A stretch of DNA of 45,005 nt from an uncultured SAR86 cluster bacterium (GCA_902626385.1 CACOEZ010000007.1:1-45005); one strand, 5' to 3'. Shown: positions 8,703-19,039, counted from the stretch's first letter. The notes: generated by a model not told the origin, from the sequence alone. Numbers and translations: made by a program.

Positions 8703-9238
8703 AATCCTTTAAGATACCTATTCCAATCAAAATTTGCACCAGGATCCGTTTTTCGATTCGGTGCAATTTCTGAATGGCCTACAATGTTTTTCGATTTGAT
8801 TTTAGGATATTTTTTTATTATTTCATTAGTTGCAGATATTAAAACTTCGTATTGATTGTCTGTATATTGATCCTTTTCATTGCCTTCGAGTTCGATACCA
8901 ATTGAATAATCGTTACAATCCTCAATTCCCTTGTAGCAAGATACTCCTGCATGCCATGCTCTTTTATTAAAAGGAACGAACTGAAGGACTTCACCATTTC
9001 TTTTTATAAAGATATGAGGTGAAACCTTAAGATCCTTTATTTTGTTGAAATATTCATGTTTTGTTTTATCTAGCTTATTTAAAAAAAAATCTTTTACAAA
9101 ATCTCCTCCGTAGTGATCGGGTGGCAAACTTATACAATGAATAATAATTAATCTAATATCAGATTCATCTGGTCTTTCATTAAAATTTGGAGAATTATAT
9201 ATTTGTGATTCTTTGAAAATATGATTTTCAATTTTCAT
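8699..9238 (-). CDS. ampD: 1,6-anhydro-MurNAc-L-alanine amidase AmpD
   Basis: This 179-residue cytoplasmic zinc amidase cleaves the peptide from anhydro-MurNAc muropeptides. The zinc ligands line up with E. coli AmpD: His34 (IIHCISLPP), His155 (GHSEIAP) and Asp165 (TDPGANFDW). RAWHAGVS and YSIGIELEG are also conserved. There is no signal peptide, which fits AmpD rather than an exported amidase. It sits directly between ispH (stop adjacent to the ampD start region) and ampG (4-base overlap). Confidence 0.95.
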   Translation of the reverse strand: MKIENHIFKESQIYNSPNFNERPDESDIRLIIIHCISLPPDHYGGDFVKDFFLNKLDKTKHEYFNKIKDLKVSPHIFIKRNGEVLQFVPFNKRAWHAGVSCYKGIEDCNDYSIGIELEGNEKDQYTDNQYEVLISATNEIIKKYPKIKSKNIVGHSEIAPNRKTDPGANFDWNRYLKGL

Positions 9239-10177
9239 TTATCTTAATCCAGGAGGAAGTTTAAAATAAATATTTTCATTGTCTTCTCCATGTTCAATAA
9301 TTTTAGCTCCGATATGATTCTCTAATGATTTAGCTATCTCCATTACTCTTGATTCAGGAGCAGATGCGCCAGCAGTAATTGAAATTCTGGAATAATTTGA
9401 AATATTGGCTAGATCTAAATCAGCAAACTCATCAATAAGAACAGATTTACATCCACATTTTTCACCAAGCTCTTTCAATCTATTGGAGTTAGAGCTATTT
9501 TTAGATCCAACAACTATCATAAAGTCTGACTCTAGAGCCAACTGTTTAACAGCATCTTGCCTATTTTGGGTTGCATAGCAAATATCATCCTTTTTAGGGA
9601 TTGTTATATTTGGAAAACGATTTTTTAGTATTGAAATTATGGATTTTGTTTCATCAACACTTAACGTTGTTTGCGTTACAACTGCAAGTTGATCATTTTT
9701 ATTTACATCAATAGAATTTGCATCTTTTTCGTCTTGGACTAAGTATATGGAACTATGTTCTGAATTAATATGTCTGCCCATTGTTCCTTCAACTTCTGGA
9801 TGTCCCTCATGCCCAATCAAAATAATATCTTTCTCAGCCTTGGCATGTTTTCTTACTTCCATGTGGACTTTTGTAACTAATGGACAAGTTGCATCAAAAA
9901 AATTTAAGTTTCTTGACTTGGTCTCTTCTTCAACCTCGCTTGAAACTCCATGAGCACTAAAAATTACAAGTGAGTTATTAGGAATTTCATCTATTTCCTC
10001 AACAAAAATAGCGCCTCTGTTTTTAAGGTCTTCTACAACAACTTTATTATGAACAACCTCATGTTTAACATAAACTGGTGCTCCATAAATATCTAATGCC
10101 TTATTAACAATATCAATAGCTCTATCAACTCCTGCACAAAAGCCTCGAGGATTTGCTAATTTAATTTGTTTCGACAT
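9239..10177 (-). CDS. ispH: HMBPP reductase IspH (LytB)
   Basis: This is the last enzyme of the MEP isoprenoid pathway, reducing HMBPP to IPP and DMAPP with a [4Fe-4S] cluster. The 312-residue protein has the three cluster cysteines in PRGFCAGVDRA (Cys14), FDATCPLVTKVH and DDICYATQNRQ. The SAGASAPE motif is near the end. It overlaps lspA by 17 bases, the classic lspA-ispH pairing. IspG of the same pathway is also in this window. Confidence 0.97.
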   Translation of the reverse strand: MSKQIKLANPRGFCAGVDRAIDIVNKALDIYGAPVYVKHEVVHNKVVVEDLKNRGAIFVEEIDEIPNNSLVIFSAHGVSSEVEEETKSRNLNFFDATCPLVTKVHMEVRKHAKAEKDIILIGHEGHPEVEGTMGRHINSEHSSIYLVQDEKDANSIDVNKNDQLAVVTQTTLSVDETKSIISILKNRFPNITIPKKDDICYATQNRQDAVKQLALESDFMIVVGSKNSSNSNRLKELGEKCGCKSVLIDEFADLDLANISNYSRISITAGASAPESRVMEIAKSLENHIGAKIIEHGEDNENIYFKLPPGLR

Positions 10178-10658
10178 TTGTAAAGTTCGTTTTTATTTCA
10201 AAGTATATAATTAAAATTGCGCCTATTGTTATAAAAGCATCTGCGAGATTAAAGATAAAAAATGAATAATTGTTTATTTTTAAATGAAGAAAATCAGTCA
10301 CATAATTATCCGCAGCTCTATCAATTATATTACCAAGAGCGCCTCCTGATATAATCATTAATGCTGTGGCCTTTTTGATACTCTGCTCATTTATAGCTAA
10401 ATTTATAATATATAAAACAATAATTATTCCCAAAATTAAGAGAAAATAAGAAGTTAATTCATTATTATTATCTAGAATCCCAAAGGCTATACCAGAATTA
10501 TATATCAGAAGTAAATCAATGAAAGGTAAGATAAAATCTTTAGTTTGACCAACTGAAAAGTTATTTACAACATATTGCTTAGTCCATAAATCTACAGTGA
10601 CAAGGATAGCTAATAAGAGAAAATATTTTAAATTAAACAAACTTCCTTTCTTCTCCAT
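10161..10658 (-). CDS. lspA: Lipoprotein signal peptidase LspA
   Basis: This 165-residue inner-membrane aspartyl protease cleaves prolipoproteins after lipid attachment. It has four membrane helices. The catalytic aspartates lie in GNIIDRAADNYVTDFLHL and FNLADAFITIG, and YNSGIAFGIL is also conserved. Its substrates would include BamB and BamC, encoded in this window. The start overlaps the end of ileS by 26 bases, as in the conserved ileS-lspA-ispH order. Confidence 0.97.
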   Translation of the reverse strand: MEKKGSLFNLKYFLLLAILVTVDLWTKQYVVNNFSVGQTKDFILPFIDLLLIYNSGIAFGILDNNNELTSYFLLILGIIIVLYIINLAINEQSIKKATALMIISGGALGNIIDRAADNYVTDFLHLKINNYSFFIFNLADAFITIGAILIIYFEIKTNFTNVETN

Positions 10659-13401
10659 CTTCTTCTATGTTCAAAATGCATCGATTGCAAAGCTCGATAT
10701 GATTTTGATTACTGCCAACAGACTGGTCTTTATGCCAACACCTTACACATTTATTATTTGAAGAATTTTCAATGTTTACAGTGAAATTGTCTCCAATTTG
10801 AGCTTGTGCTTCTGAGGTGATAAACAGGAAATGTAGTTCGTCCCCTAGTTTATCTAGAATTTCTTTATCTTTTTTCTCTGCAGTTAATAGAACAATTGCA
10901 TCTAAAGAACCTTTTAGTTTATTTTCGTTCCTTAAGGCTTCAATTTTTTGGTTAACCTCTTCCTTAATATCAAAAATTCTCTCCCATTCCTTCGATGAGA
11001 TATTAGATGTAACTTTTTCATTTTTATTATATTTACTAAGAAATATCGATATTTCCTGATCTGAAAGTCTTGAGGTATTCTGCCAGACTTCTTCTGCGGT
11101 ATATGATAATACTGGTGCAATTAATCTCACTAAAATATTGAGTACAATCTCAAGGCTAGTTTGACATGATCTTCTTGCATGGGAGCTAGATTTACAGGTA
11201 TAAAGCCTATCTTTTGTAATGTCGAGATATATACCACCAAGTTCATTCACACAAAAATTATGAATAAGTTGAACTCCTCTATGATAGGAATATTTATCAT
11301 ATTGAGATAAAACTTTTGATTCAAGCTCAATCGTTGAATTTATAATCCACTTATCTAGTTCAACCAGATCATCCAAATTAACCTTCTCCTTATGGGAAAA
11401 GTTATTCAAATTGCCCAATATAAATCTAAATGTATTCCTGATTCTTCTATATTGATCAGAAGTTCTCTTTAAGATTTCGTCTGATGCGACCATTTCACTT
11501 CTATAGTCTGTTGAGGCAACCCAAAGTCTTAATATGTCTGCGCCGAGGTTATCCCAAACTTTTTGCGGTGATACTACATTTCCCAACGATTTAGATTGTT
11601 TTCTTCCATCTTCGTCTACAACAAAACCATGGGTGAGAACAGACTTATATGGAGCTTTTCCATTCATTGCAACGCTTGTAAGAAGTGATGACTGAAACCA
11701 ACCTCGATGTTGGTCAGAGCCTTCCAAATATAAATCTGCTATTACATTTTCTTCAAAGATTTTTGAAGATACTGCAGCATGCGTAACGCCTGAATCAAAC
11801 CAAACATCCAGGGAATCATTTATTTTTATGTAATCCTCAGGATTATCAATATAATCTCCAAGACTTAATTTGTCCCATGCATAAATACCCTCTTTTTCAA
11901 TTAGATCGGCAAAGATTTTAAACAACTGAGATTGATTTGGGTGAATTTCTCCAGTATCTTTGTGAACTACAAGTGTTATTGGAACTCCCCAATTCCGCTG
12001 CCTTGAAATGCACCAGTCAGGTCTATCATCTAACATTGACTCAATTCTTTGAAGTCCCCATGATGGCTCCCAATTAACTTCTTTAACAGTATTTTTTGCA
12101 TCGTCTAATAGATTATTTTTTTCCATTGAAATGAACCATTGTGGGGTAGAGGTAAATATTAGTGGAGTTTTATGTCTCCAACAGTGAGGATACGAGTGAT
12201 GATAATCTTCTACATTTACAATGCAGTTTTTTTCCTTTAATTTTTCAATTACAGGATCATCTGCTTTTATTGGAGGCAATCCAGCAATAAATTCAAATTC
12301 ATCCTTAAAAAACCCTAAACTGTTCAATGCTTTTTTAATTTCAATATTATTTTTCTTACAAATAAAATGATCATCCAATCCATGAGCTGGAGCAGTATGA
12401 ACACATCCAGTACCTGTTTCGGTAGTGACATGATCACCGAGAAGAACAATAGAATTTCTATCAAGAAATGGATGTTGCAGGCTTATTTTTTCAAGTTCTG
12501 TTCCGAGACACTCAGATAATATTTTTCCAGACTTGTTCCATCGCTCCATGCAATCATCGAACATTTCAGAAGCAATTACATAAAAATGATTGTCTATTTC
12601 AACCAATGCATATTTCAGAGATGGATTGACGCATACTGCAACGTTTGAAGGTATTGTCCATGGAGTAGTAGTCCATATGACGAACGAAATGTTATCACTT
12701 AGATTGACGTTAAAAGCTTTGTTGATTTGATTAAATGACTCTTTTTTTAGATTAAATGAAACATCGATCGATTTTGATGTCTTATTTATATATTCCACTT
12801 CGGCCTCTGCCAATGCAGAAGAACAATCCTGACACCAATGAACAGGTTTTTCACCCTTTTCAAGATGTCCTGCATTAAATATTGAACCAAGTGATCTCAC
12901 AATATCTGCCTCAAAAGAAGAGTCAAGACTTTTGTATGAATTATCCCAGTCTGCAAATACCCCTAATCTCTTAAAATCTTCCATTTGACTAGAAATCTGT
13001 GATTCTGCATATTCTTTGCAGGCTTTTTGGAAAGACTCTTTATCCTGAACTATCTCACTCTTCTTTCCATGTTTCTTTTCAACGTTTAACTCAATAGGCA
13101 GCCCATGACAATCCCAGCCTGGAACAAATGGTGCATTTAAACCCATCATAGTTTTATATTTAATTGTTATATCTTTTAGAATTTTATTAACCGAATGGCC
13201 TAGATGTATTGAGCCATTAGCATATGGAGGGCCATCGTGAAGAAGAAATAACTTGCTTTTAGAGTATTTGTTTCTAATTTTTTTGTATATTTTATTTTTT
13301 GCCCAGAAATCAAGAATTTCTGGTTCCTTTTTCGGTAATCCAGCCTTCATGGAGAAGTTAGTTTCTGGTAGATTTAAAGTTTCCCTATAATTAATGGTCA
13401 T
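10633..13401 (-). CDS. ileS: Isoleucyl-tRNA synthetase
   Basis: This 922-residue class I synthetase charges tRNA-Ile. The HIGH motif is HLGH (66-69) after DGPPYANGSI. The KMSKS loop reads KQSKS in DGRKQSKSLGNVV (around residue 600). The CP1 editing domain lies between them (WTTTPWTIPSN, TGTGCVHTAPAHG). The C-terminal zinc finger has CVRCW and LCNRC. The length matches bacterial-type IleS (about 940). It is co-directional and overlapping with ribF and lspA. Confidence 0.98.
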   Translation of the reverse strand: MTINYRETLNLPETNFSMKAGLPKKEPEILDFWAKNKIYKKIRNKYSKSKLFLLHDGPPYANGSIHLGHSVNKILKDITIKYKTMMGLNAPFVPGWDCHGLPIELNVEKKHGKKSEIVQDKESFQKACKEYAESQISSQMEDFKRLGVFADWDNSYKSLDSSFEADIVRSLGSIFNAGHLEKGEKPVHWCQDCSSALAEAEVEYINKTSKSIDVSFNLKKESFNQINKAFNVNLSDNISFVIWTTTPWTIPSNVAVCVNPSLKYALVEIDNHFYVIASEMFDDCMERWNKSGKILSECLGTELEKISLQHPFLDRNSIVLLGDHVTTETGTGCVHTAPAHGLDDHFICKKNNIEIKKALNSLGFFKDEFEFIAGLPPIKADDPVIEKLKEKNCIVNVEDYHHSYPHCWRHKTPLIFTSTPQWFISMEKNNLLDDAKNTVKEVNWEPSWGLQRIESMLDDRPDWCISRQRNWGVPITLVVHKDTGEIHPNQSQLFKIFADLIEKEGIYAWDKLSLGDYIDNPEDYIKINDSLDVWFDSGVTHAAVSSKIFEENVIADLYLEGSDQHRGWFQSSLLTSVAMNGKAPYKSVLTHGFVVDEDGRKQSKSLGNVVSPQKVWDNLGADILRLWVASTDYRSEMVASDEILKRTSDQYRRIRNTFRFILGNLNNFSHKEKVNLDDLVELDKWIINSTIELESKVLSQYDKYSYHRGVQLIHNFCVNELGGIYLDITKDRLYTCKSSSHARRSCQTSLEIVLNILVRLIAPVLSYTAEEVWQNTSRLSDQEISIFLSKYNKNEKVTSNISSKEWERIFDIKEEVNQKIEALRNENKLKGSLDAIVLLTAEKKDKEILDKLGDELHFLFITSEAQAQIGDNFTVNIENSSNNKCVRCWHKDQSVGSNQNHIELCNRCILNIEEDGEERKFV

Positions 13402-14353
13402 TTTGCAATTTTAAAATATCTTTAGCTTTGGAAATATCCTTTTGAATTTGAGATTTTAACATGTCCAAGTTATCAAATTTCTTTTCATCTCTTATTTTTT
13501 CAATGAATTTTATATCAAGCCTTTCTGAATATATATTCATATCGAAATCGAATAAATGAACTTCTAGAACAGGCGAATTTCCTCCAATAGTTGGTCGAAC
13601 GCCCATGTTTGCAATTCCGTAAACTTTTTTATTTTTTAAAGTGCATTCAACGACATAAACACCTTTAATTGGAAGTTTTTGTTTGGGAAGCCATATGTTT
13701 GCAGTAGGAACATCTATTGTTCTTCCGAGATGTTGACCATGAACAACTTTTCCAGATATTACATATGGTCTTCCAAGAAGTCTTTCTGCAAGTTTAAAAT
13801 TATTATCTAGCAACGCCTTTCTGATCCTAGTACTACTTACTCGTTCGTTTTGATATAAAAGTGTTTCTGTATTTTCTATCAAGATATTTTTCTTTTTACC
13901 CCACTTCCTTAGCAAATCAGTATCGCCTCTTCTATCTGCACCAAATTTAAAGTCATCTCCAACTGTAAAACTTAATAAATTTATAGATTCTAAAATTTCA
14001 TTAATAAATTCATCTGGTGACATTTGCCTCAGAGAGTTATTAAATTTTAGGAAAAATGCATAGTCAATTTCATTTTCTTTCAAAAGCATTACCTTCTTTC
14101 TCCAAGGAAAAATCCTTGGTGGAGCCTCTATTTGAGAATTTCTAGCATTTGCAAAATATTCAGCTGCATGAGGTTCAGTAAAAAAGACAATTGTCTTTGC
14201 ATTTAATTCTTTAGCATTTGTTTTTATTTTATTTAAAATTGACTGATGACCTAAATGTAATCCATCAAAGTTTCCTATTGTTCCACATAGTTTTATTTTT
14301 GGATGTCTCTTTTTAAAGAGATCTAGATTATGTTGTCCACGAATTAAATACAT
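13391..14353 (-). CDS. ribF: Bifunctional riboflavin kinase/FAD synthetase RibF
   Basis: This 320-residue enzyme makes FMN and then FAD. The N-terminal nucleotidyltransferase domain (about 1-185) has GNFDGLHLGHQSIL and the SSTRIRKAL motif. The C-terminal flavokinase domain (about 190-315) has GRPYVISGKVVHGQHLGR, PTANIWLP and GVRPT. It lies between murJ and ileS in the usual order, with an 11-base overlap with ileS. SdhA and Lpd in this window are FAD enzymes. Confidence 0.96.
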   Translation of the reverse strand: MYLIRGQHNLDLFKKRHPKIKLCGTIGNFDGLHLGHQSILNKIKTNAKELNAKTIVFFTEPHAAEYFANARNSQIEAPPRIFPWRKKVMLLKENEIDYAFFLKFNNSLRQMSPDEFINEILESINLLSFTVGDDFKFGADRRGDTDLLRKWGKKKNILIENTETLLYQNERVSSTRIRKALLDNNFKLAERLLGRPYVISGKVVHGQHLGRTIDVPTANIWLPKQKLPIKGVYVVECTLKNKKVYGIANMGVRPTIGGNSPVLEVHLFDFDMNIYSERLDIKFIEKIRDEKKFDNLDMLKSQIQKDISKAKDILKLQNDH

Positions 14354-14354
14354 T

Positions 14355-15923
14355 TTAATTAAACTGTTTAATAAAAGATGTTCCCAAAATTAATCGAGCT
14401 ATTGAAAAATAAATAATTATGGAGAAGATAACTTCAACTCCAAGATATAAGAATCTTTCGGCTTGAGACATGATCATAAAATCTGTGAGAGCAGTGTAAA
14501 ATTTTAAAAAAATTATCAACGCTGTACTTGAAAGTATAATGGCAATAAAAAATCTATAGTTAAAATTTTTTAAATAAACTAATCCGTTTTTAAATAAAAT
14601 AAATTCTAGAATTAACACACTTACAAATGCAGCAATAGAGCTTCCAATAGCTAGCCCTACATGACCGAAGTTAAATACAAATGCTAATACATAATTTAAT
14701 ATAGCATTTAGTAATAGTGCTAAAAACGCTACATACATTGGTGTTTTGGTATCCTTTCTTGCAAAAAAAGCAGGTGTTAAAACTTTCATAAGCATAAAGA
14801 AAGGAAGTCCAAACGAAAAAGCTATAAGACTATTTGAGGAACGAAAAACATCAATAGGTTGAAATTCACCTCTCAAAAAAATAGCAGCAATTAAGTCTTC
14901 CGAGCAAAAAACCAAACCAATCAATGATGGTATACCAATAAAAATAACCAAACTTTGACTATTAGCTAATGTATCTATAAATTTCTGGCGTTGGCTACCA
15001 ACATCTAGTTTTGAAAGTCTTGGTAAAAGAACTGTTCCAATTGCTATTGCAAATATTCCCATCGGGAATTGAATAAGACGATCAGAAACATAAAGCCAAG
15101 TTGGACTCCCAGTCTCTAAAAGTGATGCAAAAATTGTGTCTATTAGAATATTTATTTGAATTATTCCTCCAGCAAGAATTGCTGGCATTATTAACAATAA
15201 AAATTTCTTTAATCCTTTATTTTCAAAATTAAGTACCGGTCTTGGCAACATATTAATTGTTGATAAAGGAAAATATTGAATGAGCAATTGTAAAAAACCT
15301 GCCAATAGAACACCCCAAGCCAATGCGTAAATAGGCATCTCAAAATTAGGCGCAATTATAACTGCAGCAAAAATTAAACAAACATTAAATATCACTGGTG
15401 TAAATGCTGGAATTGAAAATCTATCATGAGAATTCTGAATGCCGCCAGCGAAAGCAACCAAAGAAATTAATGCTAAGTAAGGGAACATTATTCTTAAAAT
15501 ATTCACAGACAAATCTTTTTTGACAGGATCAAAATAGAAACCTGGTGCAAAAATAAAAATAAATATTGGAGCAAAGATTAATACGAATAATGTGAAAAAG
15601 AACAGAAAAGTAACAAGAAATCCTGCTATTGCATTTAGAAAATCAAAAATATCTTCCCTATTGTCACTTTTCTTAAAATCATTATAAATGGGTATAAAAG
15701 CCTGATTGAATGCGCCTTCAGCAAAGAAGCGTCTAAACATATTAGGTATCTTTAATGTAATAACAAATATGTCATGAAAAATAGAAGCGCCTAAAAGGCT
15801 AGTTGTAGAAATATCTCTAATAAGTCCAAAAACTCTCGAAATACCTGTCCATCCTCCAACTTTAGATAAGGATGACATAAATGTTGGAGACTTATGAATA
15901 TCTTCTTTAATTATCTTGTTCAA
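14355..15923 (-). CDS. murJ: Lipid II flippase MurJ
   Basis: This 522-residue MOP-superfamily membrane protein has about 14 helices and moves lipid II across the inner membrane for peptidoglycan synthesis. The N-terminus has the MurJ pattern [17 protein letters not shown], and [20 protein letters not shown] follows, with Arg and Phe residues conserved in the family. It sits one base from ribF and overlaps msrB by 17 bases. Confidence 0.96.
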   Translation of the reverse strand: MNKIIKEDIHKSPTFMSSLSKVGGWTGISRVFGLIRDISTTSLLGASIFHDIFVITLKIPNMFRRFFAEGAFNQAFIPIYNDFKKSDNREDIFDFLNAIAGFLVTFLFFFTLFVLIFAPIFIFIFAPGFYFDPVKKDLSVNILRIMFPYLALISLVAFAGGIQNSHDRFSIPAFTPVIFNVCLIFAAVIIAPNFEMPIYALAWGVLLAGFLQLLIQYFPLSTINMLPRPVLNFENKGLKKFLLLIMPAILAGGIIQINILIDTIFASLLETGSPTWLYVSDRLIQFPMGIFAIAIGTVLLPRLSKLDVGSQRQKFIDTLANSQSLVIFIGIPSLIGLVFCSEDLIAAIFLRGEFQPIDVFRSSNSLIAFSFGLPFFMLMKVLTPAFFARKDTKTPMYVAFLALLLNAILNYVLAFVFNFGHVGLAIGSSIAAFVSVLILEFILFKNGLVYLKNFNYRFFIAIILSSTALIIFLKFYTALTDFMIMSQAERFLYLGVEVIFSIIIYFSIARLILGTSFIKQFN

Positions 15924-16302
15924 AATCTAGTGAGGCAGAATTTATGCAATATCTCAAGCCAGTTGGTTGAGGACCATCATTAAAAACATGGCCGAGATGG
16001 GCATCGCATTTAGAACATCTAACTTCTGTCCTTCGCATGCCGTATGAATTATCTTCATGTTCTTCAATTGATTCTTCACAAGAAGGGATAAAAAAACTTG
16101 GCCATCCGCATCCAGCATCAAATTTAGAGGTAGATTCAAATAATTTTTCACCACAACAGATGCATTTATATGAACCCATTTCATTAAAGTCCCAAAATTT
16201 TCCGGAATAAGGTCTTTCTGTTCCAGCTAATCTTGTTACTCTAAAACTTTCGTCATCAAGAAGCTGTTTCCATTCAGATTCATTTTTAAAAATCTTATCC
16301 AT
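15907..16302 (-). CDS. msrB: Peptide methionine-R-sulfoxide reductase MsrB
   Basis: This 131-residue enzyme repairs Met-R-sulfoxide in proteins. The catalytic Cys is in [11 protein letters not shown] near the C-terminus. Two CxxC pairs (CICCGE and [12 protein letters not shown]) would bind structural zinc. [11 protein letters not shown] is the substrate-site signature. No signal peptide is seen, so it acts in the cytoplasm. It is upstream of and overlaps murJ. It adds to the oxidative-stress genes in this window (sodN, bcp). Confidence 0.96.
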   Translation of the reverse strand: MDKIFKNESEWKQLLDDESFRVTRLAGTERPYSGKFWDFNEMGSYKCICCGEKLFESTSKFDAGCGWPSFFIPSCEESIEEHEDNSYGMRRTEVRCSKCDAHLGHVFNDGPQPTGLRYCINSASLDFEQDN

Positions 16303-16354
16303 AGCATAATTGTAATTAAAAAGATAAATATTAGATAGAAAGAATGAGATTGAC

Positions 16355-16747
16355 TTATATTGTCTTACTTATACTGGAGTTAACTACATCAGCATATTTA
16401 AGAAAATCGTCTATAAGAATCTTGCTGGGTTTGTAAATTCGTCTTCTTCTGTCAACTTTAGAGTCACTTTCAATAATATAATTTAGCTTCACGGATTGCT
16501 TTAAAATTTGAAGCCTCTTTATTCTAGAAGCATATTTTTTTGGAACAAGTGATATTGCATATTCTTGTGATATTTCATTTCCCTCAAAAAACTCTTTCAT
16601 AAAACTCATCAAAAAATAAAACCTATATGTGTCTGCTTGAAAAAAATTCATTGAATCTGGATTATTTGGATTATCAATAGCAACATCAACTACAGTGCTT
16701 ATAAGCCCTTTTGCGTTTTGAATTAATTTTTTATCAAGTGATTTCAA
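16355..16747 (-). CDS. Small winged-helix (MarR-like) putative regulator
   Basis: This 130-residue protein is not a recognised named gene. The middle, [26 protein letters not shown] (split by short turns), looks like a helix-turn-helix. It is followed by a basic wing, [21 protein letters not shown], in the position of the DxRxR wing of MarR-type regulators. The start is TTG at 16747, preceded by GAGG eight bases upstream; an ATG just upstream is out of frame and closes at once. It may regulate itself, msrB downstream or the nearby acyltransferase and MATE genes, but the target is unknown. Confidence 0.6.
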   Translation of the reverse strand: MKSLDKKLIQNAKGLISTVVDVAIDNPNNPDSMNFFQADTYRFYFLMSFMKEFFEGNEISQEYAISLVPKKYASRIKRLQILKQSVKLNYIIESDSKVDRRRRIYKPSKILIDDFLKYADVVNSSISKTI

Positions 16748-16871
16748 TTTAGCATCCTCTATTCTTTTATATGAACAATTAAAGTGCGCTAAATTGTTTT
16801 AATAATTAGATTTATTATTTATATATTAATATAACACATATTTTTTTATACACTTATTAAAACTAACATCT

Positions 16872-17591
16872 TTAGTGTGATTCATCAGGATTTATCAGAC
16901 TCTTTATCCAGTTAAAGAAAGTATTTTCTCCAAGTGTATATTTATCCAGCATATCAAAGTCATGAGCAAGCTTTTTAGGATCTTTATAAAAATCTTTTCT
17001 TGTAACAAACTCATCATCATCTAATTTTTTTACAAGCCTAGCTGGGTTTCCTGCATAAACGGAATTTGCAGGAACATTTTTTGTCACGACTGCACCAGCT
17101 CCTATTATGCTGTTTGCTCCAATTGTTACACCTTTACAAATTATCGCGCTATCACCAATCCAGACATTGTCTTCTAAAATAATAGGTTTTGTTTTTCCTA
17201 CTGGTTCTGCTCTGTCGTAGATTCCATGCCAATCTGCATCTGAAATATATGCTCCATGAGCTATCATACATGCATCGCCAATTTGAATTTTTTCTGCAGC
17301 CATTATTCTTACTCCAGGAGTTATTAAACAATATTTGCCAATTGAGATAATGCCTTCGTTGTCACCAATATTCCAAGAAGTGAATTGCAATATTGCATCA
17401 CTAGCTCCTATCAAGGTTGGATAGTCATCTATAGAAACATTTTTTCCAAAAACTTTTATGTATCTAGGTTTAAAGTACGCGCCGCCTTTTCCTAGTTTTT
17501 TAAATTGTGGTTTAAGAAAATGATTTACATAAACTTTTATAATCCTTTTTGAAAACTTTTTGAGCCAATATGGACGATTATCTTTTCTGAT
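16872..17591 (-). CDS. Hexapeptide-repeat acyltransferase with apparent AUC start
   Basis: This is a left-handed beta-helix acyltransferase of the WcaF/LacA kind that acylates a sugar or similar acceptor. Hexapeptide turns run from IGKYCLITPGVRI through IQIGDACMIAHGAYISDADWH, ILEDNVWIGDSAIICKGVTIG and IGAGAVVTKNVPANSVYAGNPA. His in DADWHGIYD is the likely catalytic residue. The only standard start is TTG at 17414 with no ribosome site, giving 180 residues. The frame continues upstream with family-like sequence (NRPYWLKKF, LGKGAYFKPRYIKVFG) to an ATC codon at 17591, six bases after AGGAG. I therefore prefer 239 residues with an AUC start. Confidence 0.72.
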   Translation of the reverse strand: MRKDNRPYWLKKFSKRIIKVYVNHFLKPQFKKLGKGGAYFKPRYIKVFGKNVSIDDYPTLIGASDAILQFTSWNIGDNEGIISIGKYCLITPGVRIMAAEKIQIGDACMIAHGAYISDADWHGIYDRAEPVGKTKPIILEDNVWIGDSAIICKGVTIGANSIIGAGAVVTKNVPANSVYAGNPARLVKKLDDDEFVTRKDFYKDPKKLAHDFDMLDKYTLGENTFFNWIKSLINPDESH

Positions 17592-17641
17592 GTTTTTCTC
17601 CTAAGTAATAACTTTTATTATGATAAAGTAGCAAAAAATAT

Positions 17642-19039
17642 TTGCATATAAAATTGAGTAATAAATACATTAAAGAATTTAGACAACTTATAAAAATTGG
17701 TGTGCCAATTTTTGGATCACAAATGTCTTATATGTTAATGGGAACCGCTGACACTATTATTGCAGGTAGAGCAAGTGCAAATGATTTAGCAGGGCTCGCA
17801 GTTGGCACTGCTTTTGCAAACACCTTATGGTTTTTCGTAACCGGAGTAATATTCTCAGTAACTCCAATTGTTGCTCAGCTTTATGGAGCAAAAAAATTTC
17901 ATGAGATAGGTAAAAAGCTCAGAGAAATACTTTGGATAGCAGCATTTTTAGGATTTCTTTTAGCATTTATTTTCTTTAATCTAGATATAATTCTCAATTT
18001 ATTTCCTATTAAGGAGTCTATAACAGATATTTCAATTAACTACCTTAAAGCAGTTGCTCCAGGCATTGCATTTATAACAATATTTACATGTTTGAGGTGT
18101 TACAGCGAAGGTATGACCTTAACGAAACCAATATTTTTTATAGCATTTACTGGCATGCTTATAAATATTCCACTCGATTTGATATTTGTTTATGGCTGGT
18201 TTGGTGCACCTAAACTGGGTGGGGTTGGATGTGGTATTGCAACATCTATTGTTGCTTTGCTCATGATGATCACTTTATTTGTATATATTAGTTTTTCTCA
18301 AAATTATAAAAAAACAAAACCATTCTCTGAATTCACCTTACCCTCTAAATCTACCACAAAAGAAGTTTTTAAATTAGGTCTTCCAATTGGAATTGGTATC
18401 TTTATTGAATTAAGTATGTTTTCTGGTGCTGCGATAATTTTAAGCATCCTTGGTGAAACTGTTGTTGCGAGTCACTCAGTTGCTATCAACATTGCTAGCC
18501 TATTTTTTATGGTACCACTGGCAATAGGATTAGCTGCTGCAACGAGAGTTGGTAATTTAATAGGAGAATCAAATCCCCATCAAGCAAAAACAGCTTCATT
18601 TTCAACTATATATTTATGCATGATTGGTGCTTTAATTAATAGCTTCATAATAGTCGTATTTGGCTCAGAAATAGTTGGGCTATATACAACTGAAGTGCCT
18701 GTTAAAGAACTTGCAGTAAGTCTTATTATTTTTGCTGCTATATTTCAACTTCCAGATGGGATTCAGATGGGAGCTTTAGGGAGTCTTAGAGGTTATAAAG
18801 ACACATTTATACCAATGGTTCTTTTGTTTATATCATATTGGCTATTTGCTATGCCAATTGGATATTATTTAACCAATTATGGATTTGGTGACCCTTACGG
18901 CGCCAAGGGAATGTGGTATGGAATGATAATAGGCCTTAGTATCTTCTCCTTCTTATCTGTATTTAGATTAAGATGGACAATTAAAAGAAATATTAAAAGG
19001 AGTGCTACTCAAGAACTTCAGCAACCTTTGAGCCAATAG
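17642..19039 (+). CDS. MATE-family efflux transporter (NorM-like)
   Basis: This 465-residue multidrug and toxin extrusion protein has about 12 membrane helices in two similar halves. It starts [33 protein letters not shown] (read as two pieces), the NorM N-terminal pattern. The second half begins [18 protein letters not shown]. It would export organic cations by H+ or Na+ antiport. No ATG or GTG lies in a suitable place; TTG at 17642 or 17654 must serve, and no clear ribosome site is seen. It is divergent from the acyltransferase, and its 3' end overlaps sucD by 35 bases on the other strand. Confidence 0.88.
   Translation: MHIKLSNKYIKEFRQLIKIGVPIFGSQMSYMLMGTADTIIAGRASANDLAGLAVGTAFANTLWFFVTGVIFSVTPIVAQLYGAKKFHEIGKKLREILWIAAFLGFLLAFIFFNLDIILNLFPIKESITDISINYLKAVAPGIAFITIFTCLRCYSEGMTLTKPIFFIAFTGMLINIPLDLIFVYGWFGAPKLGGVGCGIATSIVALLMMITLFVYISFSQNYKKTKPFSEFTLPSKSTTKEVFKLGLPIGIGIFIELSMFSGAAIILSILGETVVASHSVAINIASLFFMVPLAIGLAAATRVGNLIGESNPHQAKTASFSTIYLCMIGALINSFIIVVFGSEIVGLYTTEVPVKELAVSLIIFAAIFQLPDGIQMGALGSLRGYKDTFIPMVLLFISYWLFAMPIGYYLTNYGFGDPYGAKGMWYGMIIGLSIFSFLSVFRLRWTIKRNIKRSATQELQQPLSQ

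Noticed and set aside
16748-16871. Possible RNA gene in the longest intergenic gap (124 bases)
   Set aside because: The gap is mostly A/T runs, and I found no cloverleaf, strong hairpin or T-tract after a GC stem.
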